In this document: positions 15,879 to 24,901 of the stretch, one piece after another
Position numbering within the stretch: the stretch's first letter is position 1
How the letters are laid out: each line of letters begins with the position of its first letter
NCBI RefSeq assembly: GCF_014656295.1
Contig: NZ_BNCD01000006.1
Location: 62,001-126,000, forward strand
Origin: Streptomyces sulfonofaciens
Lineage (GTDB): Bacteria; Actinomycetota; Actinomycetes; Streptomycetales; Streptomycetaceae
Direction of reading: 5' to 3'
Length of the DNA stretch: 64,000 bases
Made by a program: the position numbers and the translations under genes
The notes under the pieces: generated by a model
The model's database searches: none
The model's input: the letters and a program-made list of their open reading frames with translations, nothing else
What the model was told of the DNA's origin: nothing

Positions 15879-16919
15879 TCATCCGGTGGCGTCGGCCAGG
15901 GTCTGCCGCACCACGATCGCCGCCCGTTCCGCGTCCTGCCGCGAGACGTCGAGATGGAACACGAAACGGAAGTACGGGCGACCGCCCGTGCACAGCACGC
16001 CCCGGGCCGCGAGCCGCTCCACCAGGTCCGGCGGGGTGACGCCCGCCACGGCCCGGGCGAACACCATGTTGGTGCGCGCCGCGCCCACCTCAAGCCCCTT
16101 CGCACCGCCGACGGCCTCGACGAACAGCGCGGCGTTCGCGTGGTCCTCAGCCAGCCGCTCGACGTGGTGGTCCAGCGCGTACGACGCGGCCGCGGCCAGT
16201 ACTCCCGCCTGCCGCATGCCGCCGCCCAGCGCCTTGCGCCACCGCCTGGCCTCGCCGATGAACTCCCGCGACCCCAGCAGCGCCGAGCCCACGGGCGCCC
16301 CCAGGCCCTTGCTGAAGCACACGGACACGCTGTCGAAGCGCTCCGCGATCCTGCGCGCACCCTGGCGGGGATCACCGCCGCCGGCCACCGCGGCGTTGAA
16401 CAGCCTCGCTCCGTCCAGGTGCGTCGCCAGTGAGTGCCTGCGGGCCAGGGCCGTGGCCGCCCGAAGCTGCTCGGGAGCCATCGCCGTGCCGCCGTGGGTG
16501 TTCTCCAGGCACAGCAGCCGGGTCCGTGCGAAGTGCGGATCGTCCGGCTTGACCGCGGCCTCGATGTCCGCCAGGTCGATCGTCCCCTCTCCCCTGTCCG
16601 GCAACGGCTGCGGCTGGATCCCCCCGAGGACGGCCGCCCCGCCGCCCTCGTGGGTGTAGAGGTGCGCGTCCCACATCGCGAGGTACTCGTCGCCCCGCCC
16701 GCAGTGGCTGAGCAGTGCACAGAGATTGCTCTGGGTGCCCGAGGAGACGAACAGCGCGGCGGGGAAGCCCAGCAGCTCCGCCACCCGCTCCTGCAGAGCG
16801 TTCACCGCGGGATCGTCGCCGAACACGTCGTCCCCCACGTCGGCCCGCGCCATGGCGGCGCGCATCGGATCGGTGGGCCGGGTGACGGTGTCGCTGCGCA
16901 GGTCTATGACGTTGTCCAT
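15879..16919 (-). CDS. ltaE: Low-specificity L-threonine aldolase (PLP enzyme)
   Basis: The 346-residue product starts with the family signature IDLRSDTVTRPT. It continues with GDDVFGDDP near residue 30, NTHGG near 140, HLDGARLFNA near 166 and the PLP-binding lysine in FSKGLGAPVGS near 205. The enzyme cleaves L-threonine or allo-threonine to glycine and acetaldehyde and is cytosolic. Length fits the family. It is monocistronic and divergent from the P450 gene at 17075, with 155 bases between them. A related beta-eliminating lyase is the only realistic alternative. Confidence 0.9.
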   Translation of the reverse strand: MDNVIDLRSDTVTRPTDPMRAAMARADVGDDVFGDDPAVNALQERVAELLGFPAALFVSSGTQSNLCALLSHCGRGDEYLAMWDAHLYTHEGGGAAVLGGIQPQPLPDRGEGTIDLADIEAAVKPDDPHFARTRLLCLENTHGGTAMAPEQLRAATALARRHSLATHLDGARLFNAAVAGGGDPRQGARRIAERFDSVSVCFSKGLGAPVGSALLGSREFIGEARRWRKALGGGMRQAGVLAAAASYALDHHVERLAEDHANAALFVEAVGGAKGLEVGAARTNMVFARAVAGVTPPDLVERLAARGVLCTGGRPYFRFVFHLDVSRQDAERAAIVVRQTLADATG

Positions 16920-17074
16920 GCCCCTTTCCTACCGGATCGCCCACCCGGGGCCGTCGACGGGGCGGCAGGGCCCTCGTCCGCCGGGCCGGTGGGCGAGGCG
17001 CCCGTGGGGCTGTCCCGTCCGACGGGCGGCCAATAGCCTGGTGCAGTAGCCAACTACGCATACGAGGGAGCCCC

Positions 17075-18292
17075 ATGTCCACCGCGCAGCAGGTCCCCGA
17101 CATCCTCTCGCCCGAGTTCGCGGCCGATCCCTACCCGGCCTACCGGCTGATGCGTGACTCCAGGCCCCTCATCTGGCACGAGGCTACGCAGAGTTACATC
17201 ATTTCGCGCTACGAGGACGTCGAGCGCGTCTTCAAGGACAAGAGCGGCCAGTTCAGCACCGACAATTACGACTGGCAGATCGAGCCCGTGCACGGCAGGA
17301 CGATCCTTCAGCTCAGCGGCCGGGAGCACGCCGTGCGCCGCGCCCTCGTCGCCCCCGCCTTCCGCGGCAGCGACCTGCAGGAGAAGTTCCTGCCCGTCAT
17401 CGAGCGCAACTCCCGCGAACTGATCGACACTTTCAGGCACACCGGCTCCGCCGACCTGGTCGCCGACTACGCCACCCGCTTCCCGGTCAACGTGATCGCC
17501 GACATGCTGGGCCTCGACAAGGCCGACCACGCCCGCTTCCACCGCTGGTACACGGCCGTCATCGCCTTCCTCGGCAACCTCTCGGGCGACCCCGAGGTGG
17601 CCGCGGCGGGAGAGCGGACCCGCGTCGAGTTCGCCGAGTACATGCTGCCGATCATTCGCGAACGCCGCGGGAACCTGGGCGGCGACCTGCTGTCCACGCT
17701 GTGCGCCGCCGAGGTCGACGGCGTGCGGATGAGCGACGAGGACATCAAGGCGTTCTGCAGCCTGCTGCTGGCCGCCGGCGGCGAGACCACCGACAAGGCG
17801 ATCGCCAGCATCTTCGCGAACCTGCTGCTCCACACCGACCAGCTCGCCGCCGTCCGCGCGGACCGCAGCCTGATCCCGCGGGCCTTCGCGGAGACCCTGC
17901 GCTACACGCCGCCCGTGCACATGATCATGCGGCAGTCCACGACCGAGGTGACGCTCAGCGGCGGCACCGTACCCCCCGGCGCCACGGTCACCTGTCTGAT
18001 CGGCGCGGCCAACCGCGACGAGAAGCGCTACCGCGACCCTGACCGCTTCGACATCTTCCGCGACGACCTCACCACCACGACCGCCTTCTCCGCCGCCGCC
18101 GACCACCTCGCCTTCGCGCTCGGCCGGCACTTCTGCGTCGGCGCGCTGCTCGCCAGAGCCGAGGTCGAGACCGGCGTCAACCAGCTCCTCGACGCCATGC
18201 CAGACCTCCGCCTCGCCGACGGCTTCGACCCGGTCGAGCAGGGCGTCTTCACCCGCGGCCCGCAGTCCCTGCCGGTCCGGTTCACGCCGTGA
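17075..18292 (+). CDS. Cytochrome P450 with canonical motifs
   Basis: The 405-residue soluble bacterial P450 has all expected elements: the I-helix oxygen-activation motif AAGGETTD (~233-240), the K-helix E273-T-L-R276 (EXXR), and the heme loop FALGRHFCVG with Cys354. GAGGGAG precedes ATG 17075. It converges on the conservon operon, whose last gene is a second, atypical P450. In other Streptomyces, conservons are often accompanied by P450 pairs, so a working partnership is plausible but inferred. Substrate is unknown, and no ferredoxin gene is seen nearby. Confidence 0.9.
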   Translation: MSTAQQVPDILSPEFAADPYPAYRLMRDSRPLIWHEATQSYIISRYEDVERVFKDKSGQFSTDNYDWQIEPVHGRTILQLSGREHAVRRALVAPAFRGSDLQEKFLPVIERNSRELIDTFRHTGSADLVADYATRFPVNVIADMLGLDKADHARFHRWYTAVIAFLGNLSGDPEVAAAGERTRVEFAEYMLPIIRERRGNLGGDLLSTLCAAEVDGVRMSDEDIKAFCSLLLAAGGETTDKAIASIFANLLLHTDQLAAVRADRSLIPRAFAETLRYTPPVHMIMRQSTTEVTLSGGTVPPGATVTCLIGAANRDEKRYRDPDRFDIFRDDLTTTTAFSAAADHLAFALGRHFCVGALLARAEVETGVNQLLDAMPDLRLADGFDPVEQGVFTRGPQSLPVRFTP

Positions 18293-18303
18293 GCGCACGG
18301 CCC

Positions 18304-18338
18304 GCCCCCGGCCGGGGCTCCGGGCCCCGGCCGGGGGC
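18304..18338. terminator. Bidirectional hairpin between the two P450 genes
   Basis: Perfect 14-base stem (18304-18317 and 18325-18338) with a 7-base loop, in the 61-base gap between convergent P450 genes. Confidence 0.8.
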
Positions 18339-18353
18339 CCCACGGGCACGCCC

Positions 18354-19616
18354 CTACTGCACCAGGGGCGTGAACTGCACCGGAAGCGCCGTCAGCCCCC
18401 GCATCCAGATCGACGGACGCCAGGTCAGCTCGTCGGGCTCCACCGCGAGCACCAGGTCCGGCAGCCGCTCCAGCAGCGTCTCGACCGCCGTCCGCGCCAT
18501 CACGTCCGCCAGCAGCGGGGCCGGATAGGGGCAGCGGTGCTCGCCGTTGCTGAACGACAGATGGGCGGCGTTCTCCGCGCCCACGTGTGCCTCCGGCCAG
18601 ATCTGCGGATCGGTGTTGGCGGCGGCCAGCCCCAGCACCAGGCAGTCGCCCGCCCGGATCTGCCGCCCGCCGAGCTGGGTGTCCCGCACGGCCCAGCGCC
18701 CGATGAAGTTCTGGGTCGGCGTGTCCAGCCACAGCGCCTCGTTGAGTGCTTCGCCCACGCTGAGCCGGCCGCCCGACACGTTCACGGCGAACCGCTCGTC
18801 CGTCAGCAGCAGCCGCAGCGTGTTGCAGATCCAGTTCGCCGTCGGCTGCTGGGCTGCGGCGATCACCGAGATCAGGTCCTGGACGATCTCCTCGTCCGTC
18901 AGCCCCGCCGGGTGCAGCAGCATGCGCGAGGTGACGTCGGGGCCGGGGCGGTCCCGCTTGGCCTTCACCAGTTGCCGCAGCCGCTCGCCCACGCGCGCAT
19001 AGGCGGCCACCGGGTCGTCGCCCTCCGCCGCGTCCAGCGAGATCCGCAGGTCGTCGACGAACTGCCGGGTGTCCTCGCCCGAGTCCGGCATCCCGCACAT
19101 CTGCACCACGGCCCGCATCGGCAGGGCGTGCGCGTAGCCGGCCATCAGCTCCGCCCGGCCGCTCCCCGCGAACTCGGCGATGAGCCGGTCGGCGATCATC
19201 TGGCAGTCACGGGACAGCTCGAACTGGTCGACGGCCTCCAGCGCCTCCGTGATCACCCCGGACCGCCGCCGGTGCTCCTCGCCCTCGGTGAACAGCACCG
19301 AGGGCTGGTACCCGACGAACGGCAGCAGAGGCCAGTCCGCGGGGATGCGCTCCCACTGGTTCCAGCGCCGGGAGTCCCGCGCGAACAGCTCGTCGTGGCT
19401 GGTCACGTACGTGACCTCGGAATAGCCGAGCACCAGCCAGGCCGGGATGTCCCCGTCGAGCAGCACCGGCGCGACCGTGCCGTGCTCCCGGCGCAGCGCG
19501 CGGTAGGTCTGCGACGGCGTCTGCTGGTATTCGAGCCCCGCCAGGCGCACCGCGCTGTCGTGGGCGGGGCAGCCCGGGGGAGCCGGGTGCGCGGAAGGGG
19601 AACCGGTGTCGGTCAC
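18354..19616 (-). CDS. cvnE: Conservon-encoded P450 lacking the EXXR arginine (CYP157-like)
   Basis: The 420-residue P450 starts at GTG 19616, which overlaps the cvnD stop by 4 bases. The heme loop SFSNGEHRCP is intact (Cys362), but the K-helix reads N-E293-A-L-W296-LDTP, so the otherwise near-invariant EXXR arginine is tryptophan (TGG codon, 18729-18731). The I-helix AAAQQPT (253-259) also lacks the usual acid-threonine pair. Loss of EXXR is known for the CYP157 family, whose members sit in Streptomyces conservons; this call rests on that match. The protein may be a weak monooxygenase or a heme sensor within the CvnA-D complex (inference). Confidence 0.88.
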   Translation of the reverse strand: MTDTGSPSAHPAPPGCPAHDSAVRLAGLEYQQTPSQTYRALRREHGTVAPVLLDGDIPAWLVLGYSEVTYVTSHDELFARDSRRWNQWERIPADWPLLPFVGYQPSVLFTEGEEHRRRSGVITEALEAVDQFELSRDCQMIADRLIAEFAGSGRAELMAGYAHALPMRAVVQMCGMPDSGEDTRQFVDDLRISLDAAEGDDPVAAYARVGERLRQLVKAKRDRPGPDVTSRMLLHPAGLTDEEIVQDLISVIAAAQQPTANWICNTLRLLLTDERFAVNVSGGRLSVGEALNEALWLDTPTQNFIGRWAVRDTQLGGRQIRAGDCLVLGLAAANTDPQIWPEAHVGAENAAHLSFSNGEHRCPYPAPLLADVMARTAVETLLERLPDLVLAVEPDELTWRPSIWMRGLTALPVQFTPLVQ

Positions 19617-20230
19617 GGTGTCGCCTCCTGGGCCAGGGCCAGTTCGTAGAGGTGGTCCACTAGGGTGATCAGCACGTCCTTGCCGGACTGCCGGACCCGC
19701 GCGTCGCAGTCGACCATCGGCACGTGCTCGGACAGCGCGAGCGCCTGACGGATCTGCTCCAGGGAGTACCGGGTGGTGTCGTCGTCGAACCGGTTGACGG
19801 CCACCACGAACGGCGTGCGGTGGTGCTCCAGCCGGTCTATGGCGTACCAGGAGTCGTCCATCCGCCGGGTGTCCACGAGCACGACCGCGCCCAGCGTGCC
19901 GGAGAACAGGCTGTCCCACAGGAACCAGAAGCGCTCCTGTCCCGGTGCTCCGAACAGGTACAGCACCGTGCGTTCGTTGAGACTGATCCGTCCGAAGTCG
20001 AACGCCACCGTGGTGGTCGACTTGGTCGCCACTCCCCTGGTCTCGTCGACGCCGACGCCGGCCTGCGTCATCACCTCCTCCGTGTTGAGCGGCCGTATCT
20101 CGCTCACCGACCGGACCAGGGTCGTCTTGCCGACACCGAACCCGCCCACGATGACGATCTTCAGACCGGTCTCCGCCGCGTCGGCCAGTGGCGTGCGGTG
20201 GGAGGGCAGCTCAGAGGTTGCGGAGCCCAT
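19613..20230 (-). CDS. cvnD: Conservon small GTPase CvnD
   Basis: The 205-residue GTP-binding protein has Walker A GGFGVGKTT near residue 29, the switch-like FGAPGQERF (in place of classical DTAGQE), and NRFD in place of NKxD. CvnD proteins act with CvnA-C in a membrane-associated, G-protein-like signalling complex that influences development and secondary metabolism. It overlaps cvnC by 20 bases and the P450 by 4 bases, a tightly coupled operon. Confidence 0.93.
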   Translation of the reverse strand: MGSATSELPSHRTPLADAAETGLKIVIVGGFGVGKTTLVRSVSEIRPLNTEEVMTQAGVGVDETRGVATKSTTTVAFDFGRISLNERTVLYLFGAPGQERFWFLWDSLFSGTLGAVVLVDTRRMDDSWYAIDRLEHHRTPFVVAVNRFDDDTTRYSLEQIRQALALSEHVPMVDCDARVRQSGKDVLITLVDHLYELALAQEATP

Positions 20231-20567
20231 GGAGCACCTCCTTGAGAAGGGCGGAATCGGGGAGCGAGGCGACGGACCGCGCCGCGCGCGGGTGACGGGC
20301 GGTGATGCGGCCCGTGTCGAGCAGATCGCCGAGCAGGATCCGCACCACGGTGATCGGTAATTTCAGCTCCGCGGCGATCTCGACCACGGCCGTCGGATGC
20401 CGGCACAGGTCCAGGATCCTGGCGTGCTCCGACTGCATCCCCGCCTTGGGTTCGCACTCACTGACGATGAGGGTGACGAGGTCGAAGGAGTCGTCGGCAC
20501 GGCTCCGACCGCCCGTGACCGTGTAGAGCCGGTCGGGGTCACCGGTGTCCACGGGCTTGCGCGTCAC
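20211..20567 (-). CDS. cvnC: Conservon DUF742 protein CvnC, with a TTA codon
   Basis: The 118-residue DUF742 protein has winged-helix-like content, with LDLCRHPTAVVEIAAELK leading into a second helix. GTG 20567 overlaps the cvnB stop (GTGA). Leu70 in ELKLPITV is encoded by TTA (plus-strand 20358-20360), the rare codon read by the bldA tRNA in Streptomyces, so complete translation, and downstream coupled translation of cvnD and the P450, is expected to depend on bldA. It acts as an adaptor in the conservon signalling complex. Confidence 0.92.
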   Translation of the reverse strand: MTRKPVDTGDPDRLYTVTGGRSRADDSFDLVTLIVSECEPKAGMQSEHARILDLCRHPTAVVEIAAELKLPITVVRILLGDLLDTGRITARHPRAARSVASLPDSALLKEVLHGLRNL

Positions 20568-20983
20568 GAGGTCGCACTCCCGTGGAGGGGCGCTCGGGGC
20601 TCGGCCCGCAGGTGCTCGCCGATCTGCTCGACCAGCTCCGTCATCTGGTGGCCCACCACGCCGGGGTCCGCGTCCTCCTCGGCGACGACCGCGAGGTGCG
20701 CCCCCTCACCGGCCTCCACGATGAACAGCAGGCCTCCGTGGAACTCGGTCATGGAGTGGCGGACACCGCCGGTGCCGTCGCCGAACTCCACGGACGCGCC
20801 CTGCGCGAGGGCCTGGATACCGGAACAGATCGCCGCCAGTTGGTCCGCCTGGTCCTCGGTCAGGTTCTCGGTCCAGCACAGCTTCAGGCCGTCCCGGGAG
20901 AGGGCGAGGGCGTGCCGGGTTCCGGGAGTGCGCTCCAGAAGGCTCTGCAGGAGCCAGATGAGGCTGTTGTCGGTGGTCTGCAT
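20564..20983 (-). CDS. cvnB: Conservon roadblock/LC7 protein CvnB
   Basis: The 139-residue roadblock/LC7-domain protein contains IWLLQSLLERTPGTRHALAL, split in two at its centre, and GGLLFIVEAGEGAHLAVV-type strands. Roadblock proteins act as adaptors or GTPase-regulating partners; in conservons this subunit pairs with the CvnD GTPase. The start ATG 20983 has no obvious ribosome site, but no better start exists. It lies 123 bases downstream of cvnA on the same strand. Confidence 0.92.
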   Translation of the reverse strand: MQTTDNSLIWLLQSLLERTPGTRHALALSRDGLKLCWTENLTEDQADQLAAICSGIQALAQGASVEFGDGTGGVRHSMTEFHGGLLFIVEAGEGAHLAVVAEEDADPGVVGHQMTELVEQIGEHLRAEPRAPLHGSATS

Positions 20984-21106
20984 GGTGGGTGATGGGACGG
21001 TGGTGCCCGGCTGAACCGGTCACCGGCCCGTTCCTCCAATCTCACGAACTTGAGCGCGTAAGTGGGCGCCGGGGCCCCGGGCGCCGTACGGGAAGGGTGA
21101 GGGGGG

Positions 21107-22939
21107 CTACGGAGCGGTCGGCGGCTCGGACTCGGGCCGGGCCTCGGGCTCGGGTCCGGCCTCGGGCTCGGGCCGGGCCTCGGACTCGGGTCCGGCCTCG
21201 GGCCGGGCACCCGGTCCCGCGGTTGCGCCCGCGGACCTGCGCCCTCGGTGGAAGGCGCCGAACCGGGACCCCGCGTCGCGTGCCGGGCGCTGCTCCGGCG
21301 GGACGCTCTCCACCGCCTCGGACGTGGACCGGCGCTGCTCGCGCTCCCGTTCCGCCTCGGCCATGGTGCGGCCGGGGGTGCGGACGGGCAGGCCGTTCAG
21401 CGTGTCGTCGTTCGACCGCCGGAACCGGCCCTGCTCGGGCTGCTCCGGCCGGGCGGCAGGCCGCTGGCTGTCAGCGGGGCGCGGGGCGGCGCCGGGCGCC
21501 GGGACGGACGGTGCGGCCGGGGCCGGCGCGGGTGCCGGCGCGGGTGCGGCCGCGGCCGCCGGGCGGCGGGGCGTCTCGCGCGGCGCGGGGTCGCGCTGCT
21601 GGGCGAGCAGTTGCGGGGGCAGCAGGACGACGACGCCGGTGCCGCCGCGTGAGGACGGGCGGTAGTTGACACTGATGCCGTACTTCACCGCGAGCCGTCC
21701 GACCACGGCGAGGCCGAGCCGGGTGCTCTGCAGCGAGGCGAGGTCGGTCATGCGGCCGGCCACGGCCTCCTCCGCGCGGCGCATCGCGGCGTCGGCCATC
21801 TTCAGACCGCTGTCCTCGATGGTGACGACGACACCGGCGCTGCGCTCCTCGACGTAGGCGTGCACCTCGTCGATGGGCGGCGAGAAGTTCGCGGCGTTGT
21901 CCATCAGCTCGGCGAGCAGATGCATGACGTCCTCGGCGGCGAATCCGGAGATCGCCGCGGTGGTGGAGCAGTGCAGGCGCACCCGCTGGTAGGCGGCGAT
22001 GCGGCCGACGGCGCCGCGCAGGATGCTCTCCATCACGATCGGCTTGTTCCAGGCGCGGCTGGAGCGGCCGCCCATGAGCAGCGCCAGCCGGTCGGTCATC
22101 AGGCCGAGCTGGGACGTGCTGTGGTCCAGCTTCAGCAGGTCGCCGAAGACCTCCTCGCCGTGCCGGTCCTGCATCTCCCGCAGGTCGGCGAGCATGCTGA
22201 CGGCCTTGGCCTGGACGCGGCTGAGCGCCTTGGCCGAGGCGACCTGTGCCGCGGCGGCGCGCCGCTCGCTGCGGGCGAGTTCGCGTAGGAAGGTTTCGAC
22301 CGAGGCGTGGGCCGCGGGCAGCCGCGGCAGGTCGAGTTCGGCGAGCACCCTGTCGGCGGACTGGCCCTCGCGCAGTTGGGCGACCGCGGCCGGCAGCGTC
22401 TCCCGCGCGAGCCGGTCCAGCTCGATCACCGCCTGGTCCAGCTCGTACGCGGCCTGCTTGCGCTCGCCGTCCAGGGCTGCCTCCTGCCGCACGCCCTCCT
22501 CGACGACGGCGGCGAAGGTGTGCACGAGCCGGCGAAGCTGCGGGTCGGCCGGGAGCTGCACGCTGCCCAGTGCGTCGGCCGCGCTCGTACCGTCCCGCAG
22601 GCGCTTGGCCACGGCGGGCAGCGTCACGTTGACCAGGTGGGCGGTCTCCCCCGACCACTGCGCCGCCTGCGCCTTGAGATCGCCGGTCGCGGAGTCCTGC
22701 ACGGCGGCGGTGCGCCGGGCCCGGTGGACGAGCCGGTGGCTGACGAGAACGGTGACGGCCACGCACGCCCAGGCCACCACCGCCACGACCAGTGTCCAGG
22801 TGCGGGCGTCGGACGGTGCCCAGGCGACCGCCGCGCCGGCGACCGCGGCGCTCACCACCAACACGGCCAGGGCCGCGGCCGGCGAGGTGCGCGGCACCTT
22901 CGCCGATCGGTGCTGACTGGGCGGTACATGCACTGACAT
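21107..22939 (-). CDS. cvnA: Conservon sensor histidine-kinase-like protein CvnA
   Basis: The protein has 610 residues. Two membrane helices lie close together near the N-terminus (~22-43 and ~47-67). A long helical region follows, then an HATPase domain with the N-box ELMDNAANFSPP near residue 345 and a glycine-rich region to ~450. The C-terminal ~150 residues are proline/alanine/glutamate-rich and end in near-repeats of PEAGPESEAR and PEPEAGPEPEAR. I see no clear phospho-acceptor histidine box, as is usual for conservon kinases. It is the first gene of the cvn operon, and inverted repeats lie upstream at 23111-23149. Confidence 0.92.
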   Translation of the reverse strand: MSVHVPPSQHRSAKVPRTSPAAALAVLVVSAAVAGAAVAWAPSDARTWTLVVAVVAWACVAVTVLVSHRLVHRARRTAAVQDSATGDLKAQAAQWSGETAHLVNVTLPAVAKRLRDGTSAADALGSVQLPADPQLRRLVHTFAAVVEEGVRQEAALDGERKQAAYELDQAVIELDRLARETLPAAVAQLREGQSADRVLAELDLPRLPAAHASVETFLRELARSERRAAAAQVASAKALSRVQAKAVSMLADLREMQDRHGEEVFGDLLKLDHSTSQLGLMTDRLALLMGGRSSRAWNKPIVMESILRGAVGRIAAYQRVRLHCSTTAAISGFAAEDVMHLLAELMDNAANFSPPIDEVHAYVEERSAGVVVTIEDSGLKMADAAMRRAEEAVAGRMTDLASLQSTRLGLAVVGRLAVKYGISVNYRPSSRGGTGVVVLLPPQLLAQQRDPAPRETPRRPAAAAAPAPAPAPAPAAPSVPAPGAAPRPADSQRPAARPEQPEQGRFRRSNDDTLNGLPVRTPGRTMAEAEREREQRRSTSEAVESVPPEQRPARDAGSRFGAFHRGRRSAGATAGPGARPEAGPESEARPEPEAGPEPEARPESEPPTAP

Positions 22940-23982
22940 TCCGCGGTCCCTCGGTCCGTGAGAGCAGGAGAAACGGGGGCGGCCGACACACGACGGCCGC
23001 AGGTCAGGAAGGGGTCACCGAAACGAACGGCGATCTTCCGGCCAGATAGCGGCTCATGGTAGTCACCTGCTGCGGCAAGGAGATCCGATTAGCTGCACAA
23101 TGCACCAGCGGTTCGCGAACTTACCACTGTTACCGCCCGGTGTGGTAACGGAGTTGATGCTGGTCCCGCACCGGCCCCGGGACGTCATCGCCGCCGGTCG
23201 ACGGCGCCGGTACGCGTTGATCGCCCGGCACGGGACGCGGGTGCGTTGCAGCCCCGGCCCGGGACGGGCACGGCTGCGGTCCCGGCCGGCCCGCCGGGCC
23301 CGCACACGCTTCGGGCCCGCGACGATGCCCCGGGTTCGTCCAGCACGAGCACCAGCGCCGACGCGTCAAGGCCGAAGTCCGCTCCGGTGGCGGTGGGGGC
23401 GCCCCGACCCAGCCCCACCAGCACAGCAGTCAGGCCCGGTGCCTCCGTGCCCAGCGACACGTGGCAGCCCGTACCGGGCCGCCGCCTTCCGTGCGGGCGC
23501 GCACGTGCGAGTGGTGCGTACGGTGTGTCAATGCGAGGCAGGAGGCTGACCGGACAGAAGGGGACCCGAGGTTGACGGAGTCCGAGCCGGGTCGTCAGCG
23601 CAGGCCCCACGGGGGACCGGGGACTCAGGTGCTGTCCGTGCTGCACGCGGCGCGGGGCCGGTGGCCGCGGGCTGGGTGCAGGGGCACCTGGCTGCCGATC
23701 CGGCGTCGACGACCGATCTGACGGTCCTGGCCCGCCCGCCGGCCGAGCATGTCCGAGCGGAACTCGGTAGTGGGCGTCGGGTGCCGTGACGCGCCGCCGC
23801 GAGTGCCGGTCGTTCGCATGGGTTCCGGTCGCCGACCACGCGTCGCTCACCGCCCCGAGGTCGCCCGCCGCCCTGAGAATGCGCCGTGTGCTCGACGGCG
23901 AGCGGGGCGGGAAGGCTGTACCGGCCGGCTTCGTCACCACGCTGTCGTCGCACGACGAGCAGCTCCCGCGTGATCTGCTGGA
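22940..23982. other. 1-kb stretch without a confident gene upstream of cvnA
   Basis: It contains the inverted-repeat cluster at 23111-23149 and, further right, plus-strand sequence from a TTG at 23574 to a stop at 24010 that has coding-like patches in successive frames (for example HLAADPASTTDLTVLARP and VPAGFVTTLSSHDEQLP) but is broken by stops. This may be a decayed gene. No family is recognised. Confidence 0.4.
23111..23149. promoter_or_regulatory. Nested palindromes upstream of cvnA
   Basis: A perfect 10-base palindrome GTTCGCGAAC (23111-23120) is followed directly by TTACCAC (23121-23127) and its inverse GTGGTAA (23142-23148), with GTTACC/GGTAAC nested inside (23129-23134 and 23144-23149). 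Located ~170-210 bases upstream of the cvnA start, it is probably a regulator-binding region. Confidence 0.45.
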
Positions 23983-24387
23983 TCAGGCGCGTGACGTGCC
24001 GGAGGAGTGAGCTGCGCCCGGGCCGTCACGCTCCCCCGAGCCGTCACGCTCCGCCCGCGCTGCGCGCTCCCGGCGGGCCTGACGCCCGTGCGCCTCGGCG
24101 AGCTGCCAGGCGAGGTCCCCTGCCAGCGCACCCACCGCGACTGCCGCGGCCACCGTCCCCACCGTTGTCATTCCCTCACCGACGTACGGGCGGCCGCTGA
24201 GACTGCTCAGGCCGAATCCAGCGAGCAGGAACAGCGCCGCGACGACCGCCGACAGGCTCGGTGCGACCAGCGCCAGCACGGACAGCGGGCTTCGGCCGCC
24301 GCCCGCGCCGGTCGTGGGGGGCGGCGCGGCCCCGCCGCGGTCCCCGTCGGCGTCGGCCGGCCACTCGCGAGGCCCGGGATCTGACAT
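23983..24387 (-). CDS. Small membrane protein, two spans, charged tail
   Basis: The 134-residue protein starts at ATG 24387, with GAGGCG 5 bases upstream; the longer frame ahead is not credible. Residues 1-35 are polar and glycine/proline-rich, followed by two hydrophobic helices (~37-60 and ~72-92) joined by a short loop, then a basic/acidic C-terminal tail rich in R, A and E. No family recognised. It is divergent from the channel gene at 24902 and upstream of the conservon. Confidence 0.65.
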   Translation of the reverse strand: MSDPGPREWPADADGDRGGAAPPPTTGAGGGRSPLSVLALVAPSLSAVVAALFLLAGFGLSSLSGRPYVGEGMTTVGTVAAAVAVGALAGDLAWQLAEAHGRQARRERAARAERDGSGERDGPGAAHSSGTSRA

Positions 24388-24901
24388 GTTCGCCTCGATG
24401 GAGAGAAGCTGCGGCGGCCTTCGGCGGACGCCGCGTGTGACAGAGGGCCTGCTGAGTGTAATGGTTCCCGACGGCCGACCGCGGACGGCGCGAAGTACCG
24501 TCGCGGACCGACCGCGCTCGGTGCGGCGGCGCACCTCTCACCGCCGATGAGACGCACGAGGCACCGTCGATGGACGCACGACTCAAGCCGATGGCCTGGG
24601 ACACCGCAAGGCCGCCGGGACCATCGGGCCGCTGTCCTCGGCGGCGGGGCGAAACCCTCCTCGCCCGTCTGCCCGGCGCCGCGGCAGCACACGCGTCAGT
24701 TCGGCGGCACGTGTCCGATGCCCGGGCGGTGTCCCCGGCGGTGTCGCCGGGGGTCCGACGGTACGGCCGTCCCGCGCTGCCGGCCCGCGGCCAGAGCTCC
24801 TGAACGGTGACGGTGATCGACTACGTTTGGGGCGAAGGCGGCAGGCACGCGCTCGTGGTGCGAGGGCCGGGCCGAAGTGGCTGCTGGGGGATGGGGGCGG
24901 T
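24388..24901. other. 514-base divergent intergenic region
   Basis: Between the small membrane protein (minus) and the channel gene (plus). It should contain both promoters; ACTACGTTT near 24820 could supply a -10 for the channel gene. No gene is convincingly encoded. Confidence 0.5.
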
